From contig JAUXRW010000130.1 of assembly GCA_030681555.1 (NCBI GenBank), positions 1 through 35,653 of the forward strand: a stretch of 35,653 bases of DNA, given 5' to 3'. The position numbers and the translations under genes were made by a program. Every line of letters begins with the position of its first letter. Position 1 is the stretch's first letter. Origin of the DNA: Acidimicrobiales bacterium. Lineage in GTDB: Bacteria > Actinomycetota > Acidimicrobiia > Acidimicrobiales > VFJN01. Of the stretch, positions 1-9,913 are shown piece by piece. Under the pieces are notes generated by a model. The model made no database searches, was not told the origin of the DNA, and saw nothing but the letters and a program-made list of their open reading frames with translations.

Positions 1-2228
<2,228 letters not shown>

Positions 2229-2312
2229 ACAATACTGTTCGTGCTCGCTATGGAGTTCTTCGAGGAGCTGCGCTCCGGGTCTCATCCCGGCCAGCTGCGC
2301 CCTTGACATCAG

Positions 2313-2431
<119 letters not shown>

Positions 2432-2440
2432 TCTCCTTGC

Positions 2441-2474
2441 GAAGGACCCCCAGAGCGGGGTCCTTCGTCGTTTT
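2441..2474 (+). terminator. Intrinsic terminator of the rRNA operon
   Basis: A perfect 10-bp stem (GAAGGACCCC at 2441-2450 with GGGGTCCTTC at 2457-2466) closes a 6-nt loop CAGAGC. It can be extended by two pairs and is followed by GTCGTTTT. It sits 10 nt after 5S, so it marks the end of the rRNA operon. Confidence 0.9.
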
Positions 2475-2487
2475 CCGACCCCCTGAG

Positions 2488-2493
2488 TAGGCT
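2488..2493 (+). promoter_or_regulatory. Candidate -10 (TAGGCT) for the TPR gene, leaderless geometry
   Basis: TAGGCT fits the actinobacterial TANNNT -10. It ends 9 nt before the ATG at 2503, and no Shine-Dalgarno lies between. That places the start of transcription at or next to the start codon. No convincing -35 is seen. Confidence 0.45.
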
Positions 2494-2502
2494 CCCGTCC
2501 CC

Positions 2503-3504
2503 ATGCCCAACCCCCCGCCCTCCGACGCCCCTCGCGGGGGTCGACCCGGCCGCCCCGGCCGCCCGGCACGCCCCAAGCCGGGCGACCGACCCGCCGAGGG
2601 CCCGCCCTGGAAGCGACGGGCCGAGGCTCGGGACAAGGACGACGCCAAGGGCAAGCAGGCCGGCTGGGGCGGCGTCGCCCGGCGAGGTGCAGGGCGTCTG
2701 CGGGACGAGGGTCCCAGCGGAGCGTCGGAGGCGTTCCGGGAGGCCGTCGGCGGCGGTCCCCGCGGCTGGGAGCCCGAGCAGTGGATCGACGAGGGCGAGG
2801 TCCGTGGGGAGGCTCGTGGCGCGGTCGACCGGGGGCGATCCGGTCCGAGCCGTCTTGTCGCCGGCCCGGTGGCCGCCGAGGACGAGGCGCCCGAGGATCC
2901 GTCGCTGCGGCGTGCCGTCGGCGCGGCCAAGCTCGAGCGGGTCCAGGAGCGGCTCAAGGAAGCGGGGAAGGCGTTCCGGCGGGAGCGCTTCGACGAGGCC
3001 CGCAAGATCCTGCGTCCGCTCGCGGAGATCGCGCCGACCGCCGTTTCGGTACGGGAGTTGCTCGGGCTCGCCTACTACCGGCTCGGTCGCTGGAAGCAGG
3101 CGGTCGCGGAGCTGGAGGCCTTCCGGGACATGACCGGCAGCACCGAGCAGCACCCCGTGCTGGCGGACTGCTACCGGGCCCTCGGCCGCCACGCCAAGGT
3201 CGCCGAACTCTGGGAGGAGCTGCGGACCACCTCCCCGGGCGCCGCGCTCGTGGCGGAGGGCCGCATCGTCTACGCCGGTTCGCTGGCCGACCAGGGGAAC
3301 TTGACGGACGCGATCAGGGTGCTGGAGGCGGCCAAGCCGCCGGGCAGACGCGCCCAGGACCACCACCTTCGGGTCGCCTACGCCCTGGCGGACCTCCACG
3401 AGCGGGCCGGCGACGTGCCGAAGGCCCGGCAGCTCTTCGGCATCGTGGCGGCGAACGACCCCGAGCTGGGTGACGTGGCGGCGCGCCTCCGAGCGCTCGA
3501 CTGA
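2503..3504 (+). CDS. Tetratricopeptide-repeat protein with basic low-complexity N-terminus
   Basis: This is a 333-residue protein of unknown specific role. Residues 1-140 are low-complexity and rich in Gly, Pro, Arg and acidic residues, including a GRPGRPGRPARP run at 13-24. From about residue 145 the sequence becomes helical TPR-like pairs, with repeats such as AGKAFRRERFDEARKILRPL, LGLAYYRLGRWKQAVAELEA and the segment around ALADLHERAGDVPKARQLF. TPR arrays usually scaffold protein-protein contacts. No signal peptide or membrane helix is visible, so a cytoplasmic location is inferred. The M. tuberculosis counterpart block has a TPR protein (Rv1691) beside the HAD phosphatase gene; here the two are separated by six kilobases. 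The start was chosen because a TANNNT box precedes it and no other in-frame start fits. Confidence 0.8.
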   Translation: MPNPPPSDAPRGGRPGRPGRPARPKPGDRPAEGPPWKRRAEARDKDDAKGKQAGWGGVARRGAGRLRDEGPSGASEAFREAVGGGPRGWEPEQWIDEGEVRGEARGAVDRGRSGPSRLVAGPVAAEDEAPEDPSLRRAVGAAKLERVQERLKEAGKAFRRERFDEARKILRPLAEIAPTAVSVRELLGLAYYRLGRWKQAVAELEAFRDMTGSTEQHPVLADCYRALGRHAKVAELWEELRTTSPGAALVAEGRIVYAGSLADQGNLTDAIRVLEAAKPPGRRAQDHHLRVAYALADLHERAGDVPKARQLFGIVAANDPELGDVAARLRALD

Positions 3505-3522
3505 CGTCGGCCCGGGCGCCGG

Positions 3523-3546
3523 CTGTCACACCCCGGCGCCTACGGT
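3523..3546 (+). promoter_or_regulatory. Candidate promoter of the SSB-like gene, resembling LexA-independent DNA-damage promoters
   Basis: CTGTCACAC (3523-3531), 9 nt, then TACGGT (3541-3546), a good TANNNT -10. The arrangement resembles the mycobacterial RecA-NDp/PafBC-type promoter (TTGTCRGTG-N8-TANNNT), but the last three bases of the first block differ and the spacer is one longer. The spacer also holds one arm of an 8-bp inverted repeat (3515-3522 / 3533-3540). Confidence 0.35.
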
Positions 3547-3597
3547 TCGTCGCCTTCCCCGTCAGACGTTCGTGCACCGCACCGTCGGAGGCAACCC

Positions 3598-3987
3598 ATG
3601 TCCAGCCCCACCTTCTCGGCAGCGGGGGTCAACCTCGCCGTCCTCGTCGGCACGCTCTCGCGTGACCCGCAGATCCGCACCCTCCCCTCCGGAGACGATG
3701 TCCTCGGCCTCGAGCTGACCGTGCGACCCGAGGGCGGGCCGGCCGAGTCCGTGCCCGTCGCCTGGCTCGGCGCGCCGTCCGCCGCCGCGAACTGGGTGGC
3801 GGGCGACGAGATCCTCGTCCTCGGCCGCGTGCGCCGCCGCTACTTCCGCTCGGACGGGGTCACCCAGGGCCGCACAGAGGTGGTCGCGACGATGGGGGTG
3901 CCCACCCGCCATGCCGCCCGGGCCCGTCGGCTCCTCGCCGATGCGGAGGCCTCGCTCGAGCTCGCAGGGGAGCCGGCCACCGCCTGA
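3598..3987 (+). CDS. Single-stranded DNA-binding protein paralogue (OB fold), no acidic tail
   Basis: The protein has 129 residues. Residues 12-105 follow the SSB OB-fold pattern: [21 protein letters not shown] at the start (compare N.v.liGrLtrdPe.r), a central strand with VPVAWLG, and [15 protein letters not shown] (compare kGd.v.veGrl..r.w) with the closing strand TEVVATMGV. It ends in ELAGEPATA, so it lacks the long flexible tail and acidic DDDIPF-like tip by which the main SSB recruits repair and replication partners. It is therefore probably an accessory SSB or OB-fold protein, not the replication SSB. A strong Shine-Dalgarno, GGAGG at 3587-3591, precedes the ATG by 6 nt. Confidence 0.8.
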   Translation: MSSPTFSAAGVNLAVLVGTLSRDPQIRTLPSGDDVLGLELTVRPEGGPAESVPVAWLGAPSAAANWVAGDEILVLGRVRRRYFRSDGVTQGRTEVVATMGVPTRHAARARRLLADAEASLELAGEPATA

Positions 3988-4030
3988 GCCCCCCGGGAGC
4001 GGTGGTTGTGCCGAGCCCTGGGAGGTCCGC

Positions 4031-4036
4031 CATGAT
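4031..4036 (+). promoter_or_regulatory. Candidate -10 (CATGAT) for the aldolase gene
   Basis: CATGAT differs from TANNNT only at the first base and ends 6 nt before the ATG at 4043. This is the same geometry as the other candidate leaderless starts in the window. It is weaker than those because T1 is missing. Confidence 0.3.
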
Positions 4037-4042
4037 GGGGGC

Positions 4043-4930
4043 ATGCACCAAGACCAGGTCGCCAAGGTCCGAGAAGGCAAGGGCTTCATCGCAGCTCTCG
4101 ACCAGAGCGGTGGCAGCACGCCCAAGGCGCTGTCGCTCTACGGCGTCGAGGGCGACGCGTACAGCAACGACGACGAGATGTTCACGCGCATGCACGAGAT
4201 GCGCAGTCGGATCGTCACCAGCCCGAGCTTCAGCGGCGACCGGGTGTTGGGCGCCATCCTCTTCGAGGGCACGATGGACCGTGAGATCGATGGGCACGGT
4301 TCGGCCGAGTACCTGTGGTCCGAGAAGGGGGTCGTCCCCTTCCTCAAGGTCGACAAGGGCCTGGCGGACGAGGCCGACGGCGCACAGGTCATGAAGCCGA
4401 TCCCTGATCTCGACGACCTCCTCCGGCGAGCTGTCGCCAAGGGCGTCTTCGGCACCAAGATGCGCTCTGTCATCAAGCTGGCCGACAAGGCCGGGGTCGA
4501 TGCCGTCGTGCAGCAGCAGTTCGAGATCGGCCGCCAGATCCTGGCCGCCGGGCTCGTTCCGATCATCGAGCCGGAGATCGACATCCACAGCCCGCAGAAG
4601 GCGGAGGCCGAAGCCCTCCTGAAGGCCGCCATCACCGCCGAGCTCGAGTCGCTCCCGGCCGATCAGGTCGTGATGCTCAAACTCACGCTCCCGGAGGAGG
4701 ACGGGTTCTACGCCGACCTCGTCGCCCACCCGAGCGTGCTCCGGGTGGTGGCGCTGTCCGGTGGGTACAGCCGTGAGGACGCCAACGACCGGCTGGCACG
4801 GAACCCGGGCGTGATCGCGAGCTTCTCGCGAGCGCTCACCGAGGGGCTGTCGGCCCAGCAGAGCGACGAGGAGTTCGACGCCGCCCTGGATGCCTCCGTC
4901 AAGAGCATTTTCGAGGCGTCGCTGACCTAG
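4043..4930 (+). CDS. fda: Fructose-bisphosphate aldolase, class I
   Basis: The enzyme cleaves fructose-1,6-bisphosphate to dihydroxyacetone phosphate and glyceraldehyde-3-phosphate (and the reverse) through a Schiff base, in cytoplasmic glycolysis/gluconeogenesis. At 295 residues it matches the short staphylococcal-type class I aldolases. Visible family features are [18 protein letters not shown] (13-30), [13 protein letters not shown] (72-84), [11 protein letters not shown] (97-107), PIIEPEID (173-180), the MLKLTLP segment whose Lys213 is the expected Schiff-base residue, and [13 protein letters not shown] (236-248), a phosphate-binding loop. The frame is open further upstream, but homology begins at MHQDQVAKV, so the ATG at 4043 is chosen. 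Confidence 0.93.
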   Translation: MHQDQVAKVREGKGFIAALDQSGGSTPKALSLYGVEGDAYSNDDEMFTRMHEMRSRIVTSPSFSGDRVLGAILFEGTMDREIDGHGSAEYLWSEKGVVPFLKVDKGLADEADGAQVMKPIPDLDDLLRRAVAKGVFGTKMRSVIKLADKAGVDAVVQQQFEIGRQILAAGLVPIIEPEIDIHSPQKAEAEALLKAAITAELESLPADQVVMLKLTLPEEDGFYADLVAHPSVLRVVALSGGYSREDANDRLARNPGVIASFSRALTEGLSAQQSDEEFDAALDASVKSIFEASLT

Positions 4931-4949
4931 CAGTCGGCGGCGATAAGGT
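4922..4949 (+). promoter_or_regulatory. Candidate promoter for korAB
   Basis: CTGACC (4922-4927, like TTGACA), 16-nt spacer, TAAGGT (4944-4949). The -35 lies in the last codons of the aldolase gene. The implied leader to the GTG at 5001 is about 45 nt. Confidence 0.4.
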
Positions 4950-5000
4950 CGGCCCCAGACATCGGTCCGGCGCAACGGCGCGTCGGACGGTCACCGGGGG

Positions 5001-6902
5001 GTGGACCAGCTGTCAAACACCGTCGAGCGCAGCGGCGCTTCAGCTCGCGTCGAGCACCTCGACCGGGTCATCATCCGCTTCGCCGGCGACTCGGGCGACG
5101 GCATGCAGCTCACGGGCGACCGGTTCACGAGCGCCAGTGCGCTCTTCGGGAACGACCTCGCCACCCTGCCGGACTTCCCGGCCGAGATCCGCGCGCCCGC
5201 CGGCACCCTGGCGGGGGTCAGCGCCTTCCAGGTCCACATCTCCGACCACGACATCACCACTCCGGGTGATGCGCCCAACGTGCTCGTCGCCATGAACCCG
5301 GCGGCCCTCCAGAACGAGCTCGGCCGTCTCGAGGCGGGCGGCACGGTGATCGTCAACGAAGACGCCTTCGACGAGCGCAACCTCGCCAAAGCCGGCTACG
5401 CCGCCAACCCCCTGACCGACGGCAGCCTCGAGGGCTACAAGGTGTACGAGGTGCCGATGACGAGCCTCACCCAGCGCTCCGTCGAGTCGCTGGGGGTGAA
5501 GCCGCGCGATGCCGAGCGGTCGAAGAACTTCTTCGCCCTCGGCCTGGTGTCGTGGATGTACACGCGGCCCGTCGACGACACGATCGCCTGGATCGAGCAG
5601 CGCTTCAGCGCCAAGCCGCAGGTGGCGGCGGCCAACCTCGCCGCGTTCAAGGCGGGCCACGCGTTCGGGGAGACGGCCGAGCTCTTCGACCACCCCTACG
5701 AGGTGGATCCGGCCCCCCTGCCGGCCGGCACGTACACCAACATCAACGGCAACACCGCGCTGGCGTGGGGGCTCATCGCCGCCAGCCAGCTGTCGGACCT
5801 GCCGCTGTTCCTCGGCTCGTACCCGATCACGCCCGCATCCGACATCCTCCACGAGCTGTCGAAGCACAAGCGCTTCGGCGTGCGCACCTTGCAGGCGGAG
5901 GACGAGATCGCCGGCATCGGCGCAGCGATCGGTGCGGCCTACGGCGGCCACTTGGCGGTCACCACCACCAGCGGCCCGGGGATGGCGCTCAAGGCCGAGG
6001 CCATGGGCCTGGCGGTGAGCCTCGAGCTGCCGCTGCTGGTCATCGACATCCAGCGCGGCGGGCCGTCCACCGGGCTCCCCACCAAGACGGAGGCGGCCGA
6101 CCTGCTGATGGCCTTCTACGGCCGCCACGGGGAGTCGCCGCTGCCGATCCTCGCGTCGCACAGCCCGAGCAGCTGCTTCTTCGTCGCCATCGAGGCAGCG
6201 CGGATCGCCATCAAGTACCGCACGCCGGTGATCCTGCTGTCCGACGGCTACCTCGCCAACGGCACCGAGCCCTGGCGCCTCCCCGACGTCGCCGACCTGC
6301 CCGACATCTCGACGACCTTCGCCACCGCGCCCAACCACACCAACGACAAGGGCGAGGAGGTGTTCTGGCCGTACCTCCGCGACGACGACACGCTCGCCCG
6401 GGCCTGGGCGCTGCCCGGCACCCCCGGCCTCATGCACCGCATCGGCGGACTGGAGAAGGAGGACGGGTCGGGCAACGTCAGCTACGACTCCGCCAACCAC
6501 GAGCGGATGGTGCAGCTCCGTGCCGAGAAGGTCGCCCGCATCGCCGACGACATCCCGGAAGCTGTGGTCGAGGGGGACGTCGACGGTGCCGAGCTGCTCG
6601 TCGTCGGCTGGGGATCCACGTGGGGCTCCATCGACGCCGGCGCGAACAGGGTCCGGGCGCGAGGGCACAAGATCGCCCGCGTCCACCTGACCCACCTCAA
6701 CCCGTTCCCCCGCAACCTCGGCGACCTGCTGCGTCGTTACCCGAAGCTGCTCGTCCCAGAGATGAACCTGGGCCAGCTCTCACGCCTGCTGCGGGCCGAG
6801 TACCTCGTCGACGCCCGCTCGGTGACCAAGGTGCGCGGCGTGCCCTTCACGGCCAGCGAGCTCGAACAGGCCATCCTCGACACGCTCGGAGGACTCAGAT
6901 GA
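5001..6902 (+). CDS. korA: 2-oxoacid:ferredoxin oxidoreductase, alpha (fused gamma-alpha) subunit
   Basis: With KorB this forms an enzyme that oxidatively decarboxylates a 2-oxoacid, most likely 2-oxoglutarate, to its CoA ester while reducing ferredoxin. The 633 residues show the fused layout of actinobacterial KorA. An N-terminal gamma domain begins IIRFAGDSGDGMQLTGDRF and includes LVAMNPAAL and GGTVIVNEDAF. The pyrimidine-binding alpha domain has FLGSYPITPASDILHEL, LQAEDEIAGIGAAIGAAYGG, TTTSGPGMALKAEAMG and DIQRGGPSTGLPTKTEAADL. A C-terminal transketolase-like domain follows, with LLVVGWGSTWGS and LNPFPRNLGDLLRRY. The GTG start at 5001 is the first start before the gamma domain. No ferredoxin gene lies alongside. 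The stop overlaps korB (ATGA), so the two subunits should be made together. Substrate identity is inferred from family resemblance to M. tuberculosis KorA. Confidence 0.92.
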   Translation: MDQLSNTVERSGASARVEHLDRVIIRFAGDSGDGMQLTGDRFTSASALFGNDLATLPDFPAEIRAPAGTLAGVSAFQVHISDHDITTPGDAPNVLVAMNPAALQNELGRLEAGGTVIVNEDAFDERNLAKAGYAANPLTDGSLEGYKVYEVPMTSLTQRSVESLGVKPRDAERSKNFFALGLVSWMYTRPVDDTIAWIEQRFSAKPQVAAANLAAFKAGHAFGETAELFDHPYEVDPAPLPAGTYTNINGNTALAWGLIAASQLSDLPLFLGSYPITPASDILHELSKHKRFGVRTLQAEDEIAGIGAAIGAAYGGHLAVTTTSGPGMALKAEAMGLAVSLELPLLVIDIQRGGPSTGLPTKTEAADLLMAFYGRHGESPLPILASHSPSSCFFVAIEAARIAIKYRTPVILLSDGYLANGTEPWRLPDVADLPDISTTFATAPNHTNDKGEEVFWPYLRDDDTLARAWALPGTPGLMHRIGGLEKEDGSGNVSYDSANHERMVQLRAEKVARIADDIPEAVVEGDVDGAELLVVGWGSTWGSIDAGANRVRARGHKIARVHLTHLNPFPRNLGDLLRRYPKLLVPEMNLGQLSRLLRAEYLVDARSVTKVRGVPFTASELEQAILDTLGGLR

Positions 6903-7933
6903 CGTCGCCCGACACGCTCCTGCCGATCCCGACGACCACACGCCGGGACTGGTCCAGCGACCAAGAGGTGCGGTGGTGCCCCGGCTGCGGCGACTACTCG
7001 ATCCTGGCCGCAGTCCAGATGCTCATGCCGGACCTGGAGGTCCGGCGCGAGGACACCGTGTTCGTCTCCGGCATCGGCTGCGCCGCCCGGTTCCCGTACT
7101 ACATGAACACCTACGGGATGCACTCGATCCACGGCCGAGCGCCGGCGATCGCGACCGGCCTGGCGATGGCCCGTCCCGACCTCCACGTGTGGGTGGTGAG
7201 CGGCGACGGCGACTCGCTGTCGATCGGCGGCAACCACCTCATCCACGCCATGCGGCGGAACATCAACCTCACGATCCTGATGTTCAACAACCAGATCTAC
7301 GGCCTGACGAAGGGCCAGTACTCCCCGACGAGCGAGCTCGGCAAGGTGACGAAGTCCACCCCGTTCGGGAGCCTCGACCACCCCTTCAACCCGCTCTCGC
7401 TAGCCATCGGCGCAGAGGCGAGCTTCGTGGCCCGCACCCACGACATGGACCGGGGACACATGCTCGAGGTGTTTCGCCGGGCTCACGAGCACAAGGGCGC
7501 AGCGTTCGTCGAGGTCTTTCAGAACTGCAACGTGTTCAACGACGGGGCCTTCGAAGGCGTGACTGCGAAGCAGGTGCGCGAGGAGATGCTGATCCCGCTC
7601 CGCCACGGTGAGCCCATCCGGTTCGGCGCCGACGCCCGCCACGGCGTGATGCTCGACTCCCAGGCGGGCGCACGAGTGGTGGACGTCGCGGAGGTCGGGG
7701 AGGACGCGCTGCTCGTGCACGACGAGTCGCGGGTGGACCCCAGCGTGGCGTTCCTCCTCTCGCGGCTCGCGCGGGGCCCGTCGGAGCCGACGCCGATCGG
7801 CGTGTTCCGCGCCGTCGAGCGCCTGGAGTACGGGTCCGAGGTGAACACGCAGATCGCCGCCGAGGTCGACTCCCGGGGTCCGGGCGACCTCGCCGAGCTG
7901 CTGCGGTCGGGCGCCACGTGGGACGTCCGCTGA
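6899..7933 (+). CDS. korB: 2-oxoacid:ferredoxin oxidoreductase, beta subunit
   Basis: This is the thiamine-pyrophosphate and iron-sulfur subunit partnered with KorA. Of 344 residues, the key ones are Cys27 and Cys30 in WCPGCGDYSIL, Cys61 in SGIGCAARFPYY, and Cys210 in EVFQNCNVFND, the expected 4Fe-4S ligands. The TPP/Mg site is SGDGDSLSIGGNH (GDGD at 102-105) with the pair Asn130-Asn131 and the loop IYGLTKGQYSPTS. The start ATG at 6899 lies inside the korA stop (ATGA), a typical coupled pair. The last 60 residues are variable and rich in charged residues. The gene ends 5 nt from the convergent DUF1015 gene, with no obvious terminator between. Confidence 0.93.
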   Translation: MTSPDTLLPIPTTTRRDWSSDQEVRWCPGCGDYSILAAVQMLMPDLEVRREDTVFVSGIGCAARFPYYMNTYGMHSIHGRAPAIATGLAMARPDLHVWVVSGDGDSLSIGGNHLIHAMRRNINLTILMFNNQIYGLTKGQYSPTSELGKVTKSTPFGSLDHPFNPLSLAIGAEASFVARTHDMDRGHMLEVFRRAHEHKGAAFVEVFQNCNVFNDGAFEGVTAKQVREEMLIPLRHGEPIRFGADARHGVMLDSQAGARVVDVAEVGEDALLVHDESRVDPSVAFLLSRLARGPSEPTPIGVFRAVERLEYGSEVNTQIAAEVDSRGPGDLAELLRSGATWDVR

Positions 7934-7938
7934 CCCGC

Positions 7939-9138
7939 TCAGCCGAGCTGGTCCAGGGAGCGGAACACGAGGCCCGTCCGCGGCTTCGGGTGGAAGAACG
8001 TCGTCTTCGGCGGCATGCGCTCCCCGCCGTGGGCGGTGGCCTCGATCTGGGCGACCGTGGCCGGCCGGAGGAGCACGCCCGCCTGGGCGGTGCCGGAGGC
8101 CACCGCCTGCCGGACGTTGGCCACGCCGTGCTGGAAAGTGAGGTCGTGGTCGGGTAGGGCCGCGAGGGCGACGTCGAGGCGGCTTGAGTCGAGGTCGCGC
8201 ACGTCGCCCAGGGCGTCGGGCCTCGGCCGCAGGAGCATCTCGCCGCGCGGCTCCACGAGGTTGAGGCAACCCGCCTCGACCATGGCGGTGGTGACCGGCT
8301 GGCCCGCTGGCGGCGGCCCGACGGCTTCGAACCATGGGGCCAGGGCCTCGACGAGGTCGCACCCGTCGGGGAGGCCGCTGATCAGGCGGTGGATCGCGTG
8401 CACCGTCAGCTCGTCCTCGACGAGCTCCACGATGTACGCCATCGTCGATTGGGCCTCTCCCGGATCGCCGTGGGCCGCCGCTCGCTCTGCCTTGTAGGCC
8501 AACGAGGTCTCGTAGCGGTGGTGGCCGTCCGCCACGACGACGGGCTGGGTAGCCACAGCGGCCCCGATGGCCTTGCAGACGGCGGGGTCGTCGACGCGCC
8601 ACACGGTGTGCCCGACGCCGTCCTCGTCCACCACGTCCGCGAGCGGCGGCCCGTGGACCGGGAGGAGGTCGGTCAGGCCCTTCGCCAGGGACAAACCCCA
8701 GATGGCCGAGAGGTTGGCGCGGCTCGAGCGCAGGAGGTCGAGCCGGTCGCTCTTCGCCTTCTTGGTGGTGTGCTCGTGGGGGAGGATGTCGGTGCCGGGC
8801 GGGCTGAGCGCGAGGGCGCCGATCACCCCCGTGGTCCGCCGCTCGACGCCGGCGTCGTCCACCGCCGTCATCCGGTACACGGTGAAGCTAGGCCGCTCGT
8901 CGACGACGAGGGTGCCGTCGGCCTGCCACTGGTGGAGGAGGGCCGTCGAGATCTCGTATCGCTCGTCGCCCTGCGCTTCGTCGGGGAGGTCGATCAGGAC
9001 GGCGTTGTGCTCGTCCTTGGCAGCGAGGGCGGCCCGCTGCGAAGCGTCGATGACGTCGTAGGGCGGCGCCAGCACGCGCCCCAGATCGGAGCGCTCGAGG
9101 GCGTAGCGGATGCCAGGAAATGGTTCAAAGCGGGCCAC
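7939..9138 (-). CDS. DUF1015 family protein
   Basis: The 399-residue protein belongs to the widespread DUF1015 family, whose function is unknown; it is mostly soluble with no signal peptide. Family hallmarks are the N-terminal RFEPFPGIRY and VLAPPYDVIDASQR segments, the block ILPHEHTTKKAKSDRLDLL near residues 117-135, and ADGHHRYETSLAYKAE in the middle. Conserved His, Asp and Lys in these blocks suggest an enzyme, but no reaction should be assumed. The start is GTG at 9138, only 25 nt from the divergent GTG of the HAD gene, and both starts lie in a perfect palindrome. It is convergent with korB. Confidence 0.85.
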   Translation of the reverse strand: MARFEPFPGIRYALERSDLGRVLAPPYDVIDASQRAALAAKDEHNAVLIDLPDEAQGDERYEISTALLHQWQADGTLVVDERPSFTVYRMTAVDDAGVERRTTGVIGALALSPPGTDILPHEHTTKKAKSDRLDLLRSSRANLSAIWGLSLAKGLTDLLPVHGPPLADVVDEDGVGHTVWRVDDPAVCKAIGAAVATQPVVVADGHHRYETSLAYKAERAAAHGDPGEAQSTMAYIVELVEDELTVHAIHRLISGLPDGCDLVEALAPWFEAVGPPPAGQPVTTAMVEAGCLNLVEPRGEMLLRPRPDALGDVRDLDSSRLDVALAALPDHDLTFQHGVANVRQAVASGTAQAGVLLRPATVAQIEATAHGGERMPPKTTFFHPKPRTGLVFRSLDQLG

Positions 9139-9167
9139 GACCCGAGTCTGTCAGGCTCGGGTCGTGG
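9135..9167. repeat. 12-bp perfect inverted repeat covering both divergent start codons
   Basis: CCACGACCCGAG (9135-9146) and CTCGGGTCGTGG (9156-9167) are exact reverse complements separated by 9 nt. The minus-strand GTG (9138-9136) of the DUF1015 gene and the plus-strand GTG (9164-9166) of the HAD gene sit symmetrically in the two arms. There is no Shine-Dalgarno or TANNNT box between them. It may be an operator, an mRNA structure, or chance symmetry of two GTG starts. Confidence 0.85.
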
Positions 9168-9913
9168 GCTGGGCACTCGACCTCGACGGCGTGATCTGGC
9201 TGGCCGACCAGCCGATCCCGGGAGCCGTGGACGCAGTCGAAGCGCTGCGGGCGGCCGGCGAGGAGGTGGTGTTCTGCACGAACCTCTCCAGCCGACCGGT
9301 GGGGGAGGCCGAGCAGAAGCTCGCCCGGATCGGCATCCCGGCGGAGGGCGCCGTGCTGACCTCGGCCATGGCCGCAGCCATGCTCATCGAGCCCGGTGAG
9401 CGCGTGCTCGTGTGCGCCGGCCCGGGCGTGGACGAGGCGCTTCTGGCTCGCGGCGCCGTACCGGTGCGGCAGGGCCCGGCCGACGCGGTCGTCGTCGGGC
9501 TGCACCTCGACTTCGACTACGGCCGGCTCGAGGCGGCGAGCACCGCAGTGCGGGGAGGGGCTCGTCTCATCGGCACCAACGGCGACCCCACGTACCCGAC
9601 GCTCGACGGTCTCGTGCCGGGGGGCGGTGCCATCCTCGCGGCCGTGGCGACAGCCAGCGGGGTCGAGCCCGTCGTGGCCGGCAAGCCCCACCCGCCCATG
9701 GTCGAGCTGGTTCGGGATCGGCTGGGCGAGGACGGCACGATGGTGGGTGACCGGATGGACACCGACGGCGAGCTGGCCCGGGCCCTGGGCTACCGCTTCG
9801 TCCTGGTCTTGAGCGGCTCCACGAGCGCGGCGCCATCCCCGGCGGACGGCGGGCACGTGGTGCCCGACCTCGTGGCCGACGACCTGGCGGCGGCCGTCAC
9901 CGCGCTCCTCTAG
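9164..9913 (+). CDS. HAD-superfamily subfamily IIA phosphatase (NagD/PGP-like)
   Basis: A 249-residue phosphatase of the HAD IIA group, which hydrolyses small phosphorylated metabolites such as p-nitrophenyl phosphate, nucleotides or phosphoglycolate; the true substrate cannot be read. Motif I is WALDLDGVIWLAD with nucleophile Asp6 and Asp8. Motif II is FCTNLSSR. The Lys motif is VVAGKPHPPM, and motif IV is GDRMDTDGELA from residue 195. The type-II cap lies between motifs II and III. An in-frame ATG exists at 9110, but it would add residues with no family match and overlap the divergent gene, so the GTG at 9164 is preferred. The HAD gene two genes upstream of tlyA matches Rv1692 in M. tuberculosis. 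Its TAG stop and that of the convergent rhomboid gene share the palindrome CTAG. Confidence 0.87.
   Translation: MGWALDLDGVIWLADQPIPGAVDAVEALRAAGEEVVFCTNLSSRPVGEAEQKLARIGIPAEGAVLTSAMAAAMLIEPGERVLVCAGPGVDEALLARGAVPVRQGPADAVVVGLHLDFDYGRLEAASTAVRGGARLIGTNGDPTYPTLDGLVPGGGAILAAVATASGVEPVVAGKPHPPMVELVRDRLGEDGTMVGDRMDTDGELARALGYRFVLVLSGSTSAAPSPADGGHVVPDLVADDLAAAVTALL

Noticed and set aside
3515-3540. 8-bp GC inverted repeat after the TPR gene as a terminator
   Set aside because: No T-tract follows; it overlaps the candidate ssb-like promoter instead.
3911-4042. 44-codon N-terminal extension of the aldolase frame
   Set aside because: Overlaps the ssb-like gene and has no family match; homology begins at 4043.
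5040-6695. 551-codon minus-strand open frame opposite korA
   Set aside because: Mirror of the korA frame with compositionally biased Gly/Arg/Asp/Val sequence and no start signals.
9110-9163. ATG at 9110 as start of the HAD phosphatase
   Set aside because: Would overlap the divergent DUF1015 coding start and adds residues outside the family before the DLDGV motif.
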